A stretch of DNA of 64,000 nt, taken from positions 186,001-250,000 of the forward strand of contig NZ_JOFV01000003.1 of assembly GCF_000718325.1 (NCBI RefSeq), given 5' to 3'. Positions 26,348-33,900 of this stretch are shown one piece after another. The notes below the pieces were generated by a model, which had not been told where the DNA came from, searched no databases, and worked only from the letters and a program-made list of their open reading frames with translations. A program made the translations under genes and the position numbers. This DNA comes from Oerskovia turbata. GTDB taxonomy: Bacteria; Actinomycetota; Actinomycetes; Actinomycetales; Cellulomonadaceae. The stretch's first letter is position 1. Every line of letters starts with the position of its first letter.

Positions 26348-27580
26348 TCAGGTGAAGGGCGTGCTCCGGGCCAGGTCGTCGGCAGCCCCGGCCGCCCCCG
26401 CAGGCCCGGCAGGCTCGTCGGGCACCCTGGACGCGGCTTGCTCGCTCGGCACCGTCACGGCCGCGATGGCCGTCGTGAGCGGGATCGCGAGCACGAGCCC
26501 GATCGACCCGACGAGCGTCCGCACGACCTCCTCCGCGATCTCCCCCGACGTGAGGCTCGTGCCGAGCGCCTGGTCGGACAGCCAGACGGCCATGAGCAGG
26601 GGCAGGGCCGCCCCGACGTAGGCGAACGCGATGGTGTAGACGGTCGAGGCGATGTGGTCCCGGCCGATGCGCATGGCCCGCGTGAAGAGCTCGCGCCGCG
26701 ACGCCCAGGGCGCGAGGGCGCGCAGCTCCCACACGGTCGAGGCCTGGGTGATGGTCACGTCGTTGAGCACGCCCATGCCCGCGAGGACGATGCCGCAGAC
26801 CGCGATGCCCTGCAGGTCGATCCCGGGGGCGTAGGCCGGGAGCCACAGCGCCTCCTCGGACGTGAGCCCGGTGATGTGCGAGGTGGAGGCACCCCACCAC
26901 GCGAGCACCGCGGTGAGGACCAGGCCCACGAGGGTCCCGACCATCGCGGTCGAGGTCCGGACCGTGAACCCGTGCGCGACGTAGAGCACCACGAACATGA
27001 CGGCCGACGACGTCACGAGCGCCACGTAGAGGACGTTCTGCCCGGCGAGGAGCGCGGGCAGCGTGAACTGGGCGATCGTCACGAGCGCGACCACGAGTCC
27101 GGCGAGCGCGGCCAGCCCGCGCAGCCTGGCGACCGCGAGCACGAGCGCCGCGTACGCGATCGCGAGCACGGCGATCGGTATCCCGCGCTCGAAGTCGAGG
27201 AACGCGTAGGGCGTGCTGCCGTCGCCCTCGGCCTGGGAGATGTAGAGCATCCGGAGGCGGTCGCCGACGTCGAAGCCGTGGTGGACGTACTCGGGCGGGG
27301 CCACGACCTCGGTCTCGGTGCCGTCGTCGAGGCGGACGGGCACGAGCCCGGTCTCGATCTCGGCCTCGCCCGTGACGACTCCGCGCACCACGTGGGTTCC
27401 CTGGGCCGTGAACGGGATCTGGTCGGGCAGGTCGGCGGCGCGGGGCCAGAGCGCGACGAGCCCGACGATCGTCAGGAGCAGGGCCGGCACGAGGATGGCC
27501 GCGAGGACGATCCTGACCCGCCGCGTGGCGGGCAGCGCCGGACCACTGCCGTGGGAGTGCCCGTGGGAGTGGTGGCTCAT
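26348..27580 (-). CDS. YibE/F-family membrane protein, Zur-regulated
   Basis: A 410-residue protein. The ATG at 27580 starts MSHHSHGHSHGSG, a His-rich cytosolic head likely to bind metal. An extracytoplasmic domain follows the first helix (VVRGVVTGEAEIETGLV, residues about 65-130), then seven or more helices including GFTVRTSTAMVGTLVGLVLT and GMGVLNDVTITQASTVWEL, the hallmark of YibE/F proteins. The function of the family is unknown. A Zur-like box lies 60 bp upstream, so it is probably made under zinc starvation and could take part in zinc uptake; that role is inferred. Confidence 0.85.
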   Translation of the reverse strand: MSHHSHGHSHGSGPALPATRRVRIVLAAILVPALLLTIVGLVALWPRAADLPDQIPFTAQGTHVVRGVVTGEAEIETGLVPVRLDDGTETEVVAPPEYVHHGFDVGDRLRMLYISQAEGDGSTPYAFLDFERGIPIAVLAIAYAALVLAVARLRGLAALAGLVVALVTIAQFTLPALLAGQNVLYVALVTSSAVMFVVLYVAHGFTVRTSTAMVGTLVGLVLTAVLAWWGASTSHITGLTSEEALWLPAYAPGIDLQGIAVCGIVLAGMGVLNDVTITQASTVWELRALAPWASRRELFTRAMRIGRDHIASTVYTIAFAYVGAALPLLMAVWLSDQALGTSLTSGEIAEEVVRTLVGSIGLVLAIPLTTAIAAVTVPSEQAASRVPDEPAGPAGAAGAADDLARSTPFT

Positions 27581-27639
27581 GACGCCCTTCGGATCAGCCG
27601 GTCGGGCGCGCGCCCAGGAACCCACCCACCCTAGAGAAT

Positions 27640-27652
27640 GAGAACGGTTCTC
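27640..27652 (-). promoter_or_regulatory. Zur-like box upstream of yibE/F-type gene
   Basis: GAGAAC-G-GTTCTC with outer bases AATGAGAAC/GTTCTCGCC matches the two boxes at 29527 and 29565. It sits just upstream of TAGGGT (27628-27633 read on the minus strand, a likely -10), so a bound repressor would block polymerase. Confidence 0.75.
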
Positions 27653-27730
27653 GCCACGAGCGACGCGCCGGGCCGACCCGCTCCGCGCCGGCCGCTACGT
27701 CGCGTGACGCCCCACTGCGGCCCGGAACGA

Positions 27731-27773
27731 CAGAGGCCCGGGTGACCGACGTCGTCGGTCACCCGGGCCTCTG
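27731..27773 (-). terminator. hup terminator hairpin
   Basis: Perfect 20-bp arms (27731-27750 and 27754-27773) around a 3-nt loop, about 55 bp after the hup stop. There is no long T-tract, as is common in actinobacteria. It lies between hup and the promoter region of the YibE/F gene. Confidence 0.85.
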
Positions 27774-27828
27774 CACGGGATGCGGGGCGCGGCCCCGCGG
27801 TGCGGCACGCCTCAGCGCGCCGCGAAGA

Positions 27829-28110
27829 TCACTTGGTGACGGCCTTCTTCAGGAGGCTGCCGGCGCTGATCTTGACACCGAAGCCAGCGGGGATCTGGAT
27901 CTCCTCGCCGGTGCGGGGGTTGCGGCCCGTGCGAGCGGCGCGCTCGACACGCTCGACGGAGAGGAGGCCGGTGACCTTGACGGCCTCGCCCTTGCCGAGC
28001 GACTCGACGAGGACTTCCTGGAACGCGTTGAGGGCGTTCTCGGCCTGAGCCTTGGTGAGGTCGGACTTTGCGGCGATGGCCGAGACGAGCTCAGACTTGT
28101 TGAGCGACAT
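27829..28110 (-). CDS. hup: HU family DNA-binding protein
   Basis: A 93-residue nucleoid protein: MSLNKSELVSAIAAKSDLTK, then GLLSVERVERAARTGRNPRTG (beta arm that wraps the minor groove) and ending LLKKAVTK. The length is that of ordinary HU without the long Lys/Ala tail of mycobacterial or streptomycete HupB/HupS. It lies inside the zinc-responsive region but has no Zur box of its own. Confidence 0.95.
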   Translation of the reverse strand: MSLNKSELVSAIAAKSDLTKAQAENALNAFQEVLVESLGKGEAVKVTGLLSVERVERAARTGRNPRTGEEIQIPAGFGVKISAGSLLKKAVTK

Positions 28111-28420
28111 GCGGATCCCTTCATCGGTTCACGCCCCACGGTGGGCACCGCGAGACGTTGAGGTCTCAGTTTGCCAGCCCTGAGGCGGGACTTCGTGGAC
28201 AACACTAAGGAATCTACGGGGTTCTGCGCGCGTTTCCGCGCCGAAACGGTTCCTCTGAGCGCAGAATCTTGTCCGATCCGCGCCGAATGTGACCTACTGG
28301 GCGCCTGCTGGGGGCCTGCTGCGCGCCTCCGAGCCGTCTCTCGGGCGTGCGACGAGCCGCCCACCCCGCAGGGTGGACGGCTCGTCGGGGGCGCCGGCTC
28401 GTCGGCCGAGCGAGCGCGCT
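28111..28420. other. Intergenic region upstream of hup
   Basis: The 310-bp region between hup and the L31 gene (both minus) holds the hup promoter and the L31-operon terminator at 28351-28386. A stretch around 28175-28225 is relatively AT-rich (TTCGTGGACAACACTAAGG) and is the likely hup promoter, but I cannot assign the hexamers confidently. I see no gene. Confidence 0.5.
28351..28386 (-). terminator. Terminator of the zinc-free ribosomal protein operon
   Basis: Arms GACGAGCCGCCCACCC and GGGTGGACGGCTCGTC pair over 16 bp with one G-T type mismatch around loop CGCA, 35 bp after the L31 stop. Confidence 0.75.
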
Positions 28421-28726
28421 TCAGCGACCGTCGCTCTTCGCCGCGCCTCCCGTGGCGCCCTTGCCGTAGCGCTGACGGAACTTCTCGACACGTCCGGCGG
28501 TGTCGACGACGCGCGCGGTGCCCGTGTAGAACGGGTGGCTCGCGCTCGAGATGTCGACGTCGACCACCGGGTAGGTGTTGCCGTCCGTCCACACGATCGT
28601 CTTGTCCGGGCGCCCCGGACCGGACGCCGTGCTCCCGGCGAGCGTGGACCGGGTCAGGAACGCGAAGTCGGCCGAGATGTCGCGGAACACGACCGGCCCG
28701 TACTCGGGGTGGATGTCCTTCTTCAT
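28421..28726 (-). CDS. rpmE2: 50S ribosomal protein L31 type B (zinc-free)
   Basis: A 101-residue protein starting [20 protein letters not shown], with the [14 protein letters not shown] core. It lacks the zinc-binding cysteines of L31 type A. Such paralogues replace the zinc-holding form when zinc is scarce and free its metal. It is the last gene of the operon rpmB-rpmG-rpsN-rpmE2. Confidence 0.96.
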   Translation of the reverse strand: MKKDIHPEYGPVVFRDISADFAFLTRSTLAGSTASGPGRPDKTIVWTDGNTYPVVDVDISSASHPFYTGTARVVDTAGRVEKFRQRYGKGATGGAAKSDGR

Positions 28727-28749
28727 GGGTGCTCCTCTACGTGTGGCGA

Positions 28750-29055
28750 CTACCAGCTGGACTTGGTGACGCCCGGGAGCTCGCCGCGGTGCGCCATGTC
28801 GCGCAGCCTGATGCGGGAGAGCCCGAAGCGCCGGTTGTACGCGCGCGGACGACCGTCGACGACGTCGCGGTTGCGCAGGCGGGTCGCGCTCGCGTCGCGG
28901 GGCTGCTTGCGCAGCTCGGTCGAGGCGGCGTCCTTCTCGGCGTCCGAGGCGCTGGGCGACGCGATGATCTTCTTGAGCTCGGCGCGCCGCTCGGCGTACC
29001 GGGCGACGATCACCTCGCGCTGGGCGTTGCGTGCGATCTTGGACTTCTTGGCCAT
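28750..29055 (-). CDS. rpsN: 30S ribosomal protein S14, zinc-free paralogue
   Basis: A 101-residue long-form S14 starting [20 protein letters not shown], with the [21 protein letters not shown] core and ending GVTKSSW. It has no cysteine, so it cannot bind the zinc of the short CxxC form. Position 2 from the end of the zinc-starvation operon. Confidence 0.96.
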   Translation of the reverse strand: MAKKSKIARNAQREVIVARYAERRAELKKIIASPSASDAEKDAASTELRKQPRDASATRLRNRDVVDGRPRAYNRRFGLSRIRLRDMAHRGELPGVTKSSW

Positions 29056-29076
29056 GCGGTTCCCCTTACCGTTCCT

Positions 29077-29244
29077 CTACCGTTCCTCGCGGAACGCGAC
29101 GTGTCGTCGCGCCACCGGGTCGTACTTGAGCAGGGTCAGCCGGTCCGGGTCGTTGCGGCGGTTCTTGCGGGTCACGTAGGTGTACCCGGTCCCTGCGGTC
29201 GAACGCATCCTGACCACGGGGCGCAGCTCGGTGCGCGCTGCCAT
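29077..29244 (-). CDS. rpmG: 50S ribosomal protein L33, zinc-free paralogue
   Basis: A short 55-residue gene, starting [15 protein letters not shown], with [18 protein letters not shown] and ending VAFREER. It has no cysteines, unlike the zinc form of L33. Its ATG overlaps the stop of rpmB by one base, and the stop lies 21 nt before rpsN. Too small to stand out from open frames alone, but the sequence is clear. Confidence 0.95.
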   Translation of the reverse strand: MAARTELRPVVRMRSTAGTGYTYVTRKNRRNDPDRLTLLKYDPVARRHVAFREER

Positions 29245-29480
29245 CAGACCTTCTCCCCTCGAGCGATGATTCCGGCGACGACCGCGTCGATCCCTCGACG
29301 GTCGATCGTCCTGATCCCCCGGGCGCTCACTCTCAGCCTGACATGCCGGCCCAGGGACGGCACCCAGTAGCGCTTGTGCTGGATGTTGGGGTCGAACCGA
29401 CGCCCCGTGCGCACGTGCGAGTGCGAGATCGAGCGGCCGAACCCTGGCGAGGTGCCGAGCACCTGGCAGACGGCGGACAT
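29244..29480 (-). CDS. rpmB: 50S ribosomal protein L28, zinc-free type paralogue
   Basis: A 78-residue L28: [20 protein letters not shown], then [20 protein letters not shown] and [22 protein letters not shown] end. Only one cysteine (Cys5) remains, so no zinc ribbon can form. First gene of the operon; GAAGGGAAG precedes the ATG. Transcribed from the promoter at 29515-29544 under a Zur-like box. Confidence 0.95.
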   Translation of the reverse strand: MSAVCQVLGTSPGFGRSISHSHVRTGRRFDPNIQHKRYWVPSLGRHVRLRVSARGIRTIDRRGIDAVVAGIIARGEKV

Positions 29481-29514
29481 GACGGACTTCCCTTCGGTCG
29501 GTCGTGGAGACCCG

Positions 29515-29544
29515 ACACTAGTTATTGAGAACCGTTCTCGTCAA
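29515..29544 (-). promoter_or_regulatory. Promoter of the zinc-free ribosomal operon
   Basis: On the minus strand, TTGACG (29544-29539) and TAGTGT (29520-29515) are spaced 18 bp. Zur-like box 1 (29527-29539) fills the spacer, so a bound repressor would exclude polymerase. The start of transcription would be near 29508, about 28 nt before rpmB. Confidence 0.65.
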
Positions 29545-29554
29545 GAGGTATGCT
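29525..29554 (+). promoter_or_regulatory. Promoter of the COG0523 gene
   Basis: TTGAGA (29525-29530) and TATGCT (29549-29554) are spaced 18 bp. Zur-like box 1 overlaps the -35, and box 2 (29565-29577) covers the start site and early transcript. The promoter interleaves with the divergent rpmB promoter. Confidence 0.65.
29527..29539. promoter_or_regulatory. Zur-like box 1
   Basis: GAGAACCGTTCTC (arms GAGAAC/GTTCTC, single central base) in the context TTGAGAACCGTTCTCGTCA. It is identical to box 2 and matches the actinobacterial Zur palindrome type. It lies in both divergent promoters. The neighbouring zinc-free ribosomal genes make Zur the clear candidate. Confidence 0.82.
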
Positions 29555-29564
29555 CCCGACTGAT

Positions 29565-29577
29565 GAGAACCGTTCTC
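29565..29577. promoter_or_regulatory. Zur-like box 2
   Basis: A second GAGAACCGTTCTC, 38 bp from box 1 and 20 bp before the ATG of the COG0523 gene. The two boxes on this side suggest tighter or graded repression of that gene. Confidence 0.8.
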
Positions 29578-29597
29578 TGTAGAGGTGGAGCGTCCGC

Positions 29598-30827
29598 ATG
29601 CCCGCAGATATTCCCGGGACCCCCCGCACGACCGGGACCGGCGTCCCGCTCAGCGTGCTCGCCACGATCGACCCCGTGCTGCGCGACACCGCGATCTTCG
29701 GCCTCGTGACCGACTCGCCGCGGTCGGTCGCGCTGCGCCACGACATCCACGCCGAGGACGGCACGCTGCGGCGCCTGGTCGTGGACGCGACAGGCGTCGT
29801 CGAGGACACGCTCGTCGACCTCGAGCACGCGTGCCTGTCGTGCGCGGTCCGCGAGGACGCGATCCCCACGCTCCACGAGCTCGCGCACGACGGCCGCTGG
29901 GACGAGGTCCTCCTCGCGCTGCCCGTGTCCGCCGAGCCCCTGCCCGTCGTGCGCGCCCTCGCCGCCGCCTCCCGCCCCGGCGGCGGGCTCGACGGGCTGC
30001 GGCTCGCCACGGTGCTCACGGTCGTCGACCTCGCCGCGGTCGAGACCGACCTCCTCGACGACGACCTCCTCGAGGAGCGCGGCCTCGCGCTCACCCCCAC
30101 CGACCACCGCTCGGTCGGCGAGGTGCTCGCCGCGCAGGTCGAGCACGCCGACCTCGTCGTCACGACCGGCGCCCCCGGGCTGCCGGTCCCACCCGCCACG
30201 CCCGACGGCGCCACGCACCCGGGAGGGCACGCGGCGGTCCGGGCCGCGTGGGACCGGCGTCGCGCGAGCGCACGCACCGGGTCTGGTCTCGTGGACCGCC
30301 TGCGCGCGGACGCCTCGACGCGGGTCGACGGCCTCGAGAGGCTCTGCTTCGCCGACCTGTCCGCAGCCTCGCACGACGCGACCGTCGCCGAACGACGCGC
30401 GCACCCGCTCGGGGTGCGCGCCGTCGTCGGGCAGGACGACGGGACCGGGACCTGGACCCTGGAACTGGTCTCCGACCTGCCCTTCGACCCCGAGCGTCTC
30501 CTGCACCAGGTCCGCCGCCTGGGCACCGGGCGCCTGCGCAGCCGCGGCGTGTTCTGGGTGCCCAACCGGCCCGACTCGATGTGCGCGTGGGACGGCGCAG
30601 GCGGTCAGCTCAGCATCGGGGCGGTCGGGACGTGGGACGACACCGCGCCCCGCACGCGACTGGTCTTCACGGGCGCGGCCGACTCGGCCGACGACCGCAC
30701 GGCCCTGGTCGCCGCGTTCGACGAGATCCTCGCGACGCGCGAGGAGGTCGCCGACGGCGGCCTGCGGTGGCTCGGCCGCGAGGACGTGCTCGCGCCGTGG
30801 CTCGGGGATCGAAGCGACGCCGTGTGA
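29598..30827 (+). CDS. COG0523/CobW-like zinc-responsive protein lacking a P-loop
   Basis: A 409-residue protein with the metal motif HACLSCAVREDAIP (Cys79, Cys82), where COG0523 metallochaperones have CxCC, and a CobW C-terminal domain (SRGVFWVPNRPDSMCAWDGA). COG0523 proteins are GTPases that carry zinc to client proteins. Here the N-terminal strand that should lead into Walker A reads SVLATIDPVLRDTAIFGLV and contains no GxxGxGK(S/T). The usual SKxD base motif is also replaced (VVTTGAPG). It may be a nucleotide-free regulator, or use partners. Control by two Zur-like boxes supports a zinc role. Confidence 0.83.
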   Translation: MPADIPGTPRTTGTGVPLSVLATIDPVLRDTAIFGLVTDSPRSVALRHDIHAEDGTLRRLVVDATGVVEDTLVDLEHACLSCAVREDAIPTLHELAHDGRWDEVLLALPVSAEPLPVVRALAAASRPGGGLDGLRLATVLTVVDLAAVETDLLDDDLLEERGLALTPTDHRSVGEVLAAQVEHADLVVTTGAPGLPVPPATPDGATHPGGHAAVRAAWDRRRASARTGSGLVDRLRADASTRVDGLERLCFADLSAASHDATVAERRAHPLGVRAVVGQDDGTGTWTLELVSDLPFDPERLLHQVRRLGTGRLRSRGVFWVPNRPDSMCAWDGAGGQLSIGAVGTWDDTAPRTRLVFTGAADSADDRTALVAAFDEILATREEVADGGLRWLGREDVLAPWLGDRSDAV

Positions 30828-30855
30828 CGGGTGGCGCGGGACACCGGGCACGGGA

Positions 30856-30888
30856 ACGCCCCGGGGCTCGTGAAGAGTCCCGGGGCGT
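30856..30888. terminator. Bidirectional terminator hairpin
   Basis: The 14-bp arms ACGCCCCGGGGCTC and GAGTCCCGGGGCGT (one mismatch) enclose loop GTGAA between the COG0523 gene (+) and the GH101 gene (-). Just beyond, 30894-30920 holds three copies of a direct repeat around GTCGACGAGTG. Confidence 0.75.
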
Positions 30889-30928
30889 CCCTGTCGACGA
30901 GTGGTCGACGAGTGGTCGACCCGAGCGG

Positions 30929-33900
30929 CTAGCGGCAGCTCGTGGCCTCGAACGACCTCTCGGTCGTGGTCGTGACCTCCTCGCCGTCGACCGTGGCGGT
31001 CGCGGTGAACGTCACCGTCCCCGCCTCGATCGCCTCGCTGCGGGAGTTGAACTTCTGGCTCGCGCTCTTGCCCGGCTGGACGTTGGTGAAGGTCTTGGTG
31101 CCGTACGGCGTCGTGACCAGCACGTCGACCGGGAAGTCCTCCTCGTTGACCGCGCGCGCCGTGACCTGGGCGCGAGCGCCCGTGCACTGCGAGGTGGCCG
31201 TCGTGGTGACCTCGAGCTCGGGCTCCGGCTCGGGCTCGACCGGGTCGGCGCAGGACACCTTGGCGGAGCCCCAGTCGGCGTGGTCGTTGCCGTTGCCGTC
31301 ACCACCGTCCCCGACGACCAGGTCCAGGTAGCGGACCCCCGTGACGGGCACGTTCAGGTCGACGGTCTTGCCGCCACCCCTGAGCACCTCGGTCTGGGCG
31401 AGCTGCGTGCCGTCGCCGAGGACCGTGAACTGCACGGAACCCTTGGTCGCCTGGACGTCGTCGACGCCGACGGTCGCCGTGAACGCCTCGCACTGCCCGG
31501 CGAGGAAGACCCGGACGGTCGACTTCGCGTGCGTACCCAGGCCCTTCTCGTGGACGACGCCGCGCAGCGTGAGCGGCTTGCCGTCCTTCTCGCCCTGCTC
31601 ACCGTTGGACAGGTCGCGCTCGACCGGTCCCCACCCGTTGGTCGTCGAGACGAAGGGCAGGTCGCTGACCCAGTTCTCGCCGCCGTTCGGCGGGACGACG
31701 ACCCACACCGACTGGCCGGCCTCGACCGACCGCTTCCCGACGGGCGCGGCCGTGGTCGTGTACGAGCCTCCCGAGGTGAGCGTGTAGGCGTCGGCCGTGA
31801 TCTTGCCGTGCGGGGTGACCTGCCACGTCGTGGTCAGGACGCCGCCCGCGGGGAGCGTGGCCGCGCTCGAGGCGTCGGTCGCCTCGACCTCCCAGCCCTC
31901 GGGCACGTCGAGCGTCACGGCGACGTCCGCGACGGCCACGGGTTCGTGGATGGTCAGGCGCGTCGTGACGGTGCTCGCGACGTCGGGCTCGAACGCGACC
32001 GGTCCCGGGGAGACCGTGAGCGACGCGCAGGCCGGGGTGGCCTCGGCCGGGCCCAGGTCCACGACGCGGAAGTCGTCGAGGATCAGGTCGGACTGGTTGC
32101 CGCCCGCGGTGAGCTTGCGCAGCCCCACCCAGGTGTCGCCGCAGCCGCTCGCGACGACGTCCTCGGAGAACGTCGTGGTCGTGCGCTGCTGACCCAGCGG
32201 GGTCGCGTGCGTCTCGACCGACGCCGGGGCGCCGCTCGCGACCGAGTCGTAGCCCGTGACCCACTGGTACTCGCCGCCGTTGCCCGACTGGTAGTCGAAG
32301 CTCACGCGGTACTGACGCCCCGCCTCGAGCTTCACGGTGCTGGGCACGGTGCGGTAGACGAGACCCTTGTTCTCCTCGTGCGCCTTGAGCGACCAGTCGC
32401 CGGACAGCGCGTCGTCGACGAGCTTCCCGTTCCAGCCGGCCTGCGTGTACGGGGCGTTGCGCTTGGCGATGTGGGTGCGCGGGTCGGTCACGCCGCCCGC
32501 GTCGCCCTTGACGAACGGCCCCCAGCCCTGGGTCACGTTCTCGAAGTCGTCGAACGCGACGACCGTGCCCGTCTCGCCCTCGACGGCCGGGGCCTCCGAG
32601 CGCGTGGCGCTCACGACCCGCAGGTCGTCCACCCGCACGACGGCGTCGCCCGCTGCGGCGGAGACCGTCAGCGTCGGACGGGCCGGGCCCGCGACGTCGA
32701 CGAGCACCTGGACGCGCTGGTAGTAGCGGTTGTTCTTCTCGTCGGCCGCGACGAGGTTCTTCGCGGTCGAGCGCTCGACGACGGTGCTCGCGGTCTGCGC
32801 GACGCCCTCGCCCGAGACGGACAGGGTGGTCGTGCGGGACTTCCCGGGCTGGACCTCGACCCACGCGCTCACGGCGTAGGTGCCCGTCGAGAGCTCGCCG
32901 AGCTGCTGGCTGAGCGACGACGCGCCCGCGCCGAGCGTCGCGACGCGCTGCCCGTTGGACAGTGTCTCGATGCCCGTGGTGCCGACCGTCTCGTACGCGT
33001 CGAGCGTCGCGGCGTTGAAGCCGGGGTCGACGATGCCGCTCGCGGTGCCCCACGCGACGTCGTCGGCCGAGGGCGTCGTGACGCCCTGCGGGTACAGGAC
33101 GTACGGCTGGCCCGCGGTCGCCTCGACCGTGACCTCGCCGCCCGTGACCGGGACGTCCGCGACCTTCTCGCGGCCCGTCGTCGTGAGCTTGTACATCGTC
33201 AGGCTCGTGGCCCCGGAGAACTCGTCCGTGAGGGTCCACGTGGTCGAGCCGCCGGCCGGGTTGTAGTGGTAGAGCTTGCCGCCCTCGGTGGCCTCTCCCT
33301 CGAGCCCGGGGGCGTCGGACGCGTTCCACGGCAGGAGGTAGGTGCCGCCCGTGGCGACGACGGCGTCCCCGACGAGGATCTGCCGGTCGGCCGCGGTCTG
33401 GCCGCGCGCCGAGACGTCACCCGTGAAGTCGATCCGGTCGGTGCCCCAGCGCACGATCTCCTCGTGCTGCAGGAACTTGGTCGGGACGTTCGTCGTCCAG
33501 ATGTTCTGGTAGAACGCGTTCCAGTCGGTCTGCCCGGTCCAGCCCTCGAACTCGACGAGGCGCGCGTTGCCGAGCAGCGGGTGCGGGTTCCAGGTGTCCT
33601 TCTCGGCGTTGTCGATGAAGCGCACGATCTGGGAGTTCAGGCCCTTGTTCGAGGCGCCGCCGTAGTTCTCGTCCGCGGACCAGTGGCTCCACAGCGAGCT
33701 CGCCTCGAACTTGTCGGACCACTCGGTCGCGATCTGGAGGTCGTTGGCGCGAGCCGCGTCCGCGAGGGCGCGGGCCTGCCAGCCGAAGTTGTAGTAGACG
33801 TCGACGTAGAGCAGGTCCAGGTTGCCCCGGGTCTCGTCGGCGAGCTGGCCGATGCGCGCGGCCAGGTCCCCGCTGTTCACGTCGCGGCGCTGGTCGATGT

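Noticed and set aside
30894..30920. Three tandem GTCGACGAGTG-like units after the 30856 hairpin
   Set aside because: Too short and simple to call a functional element; listed only with the terminator.
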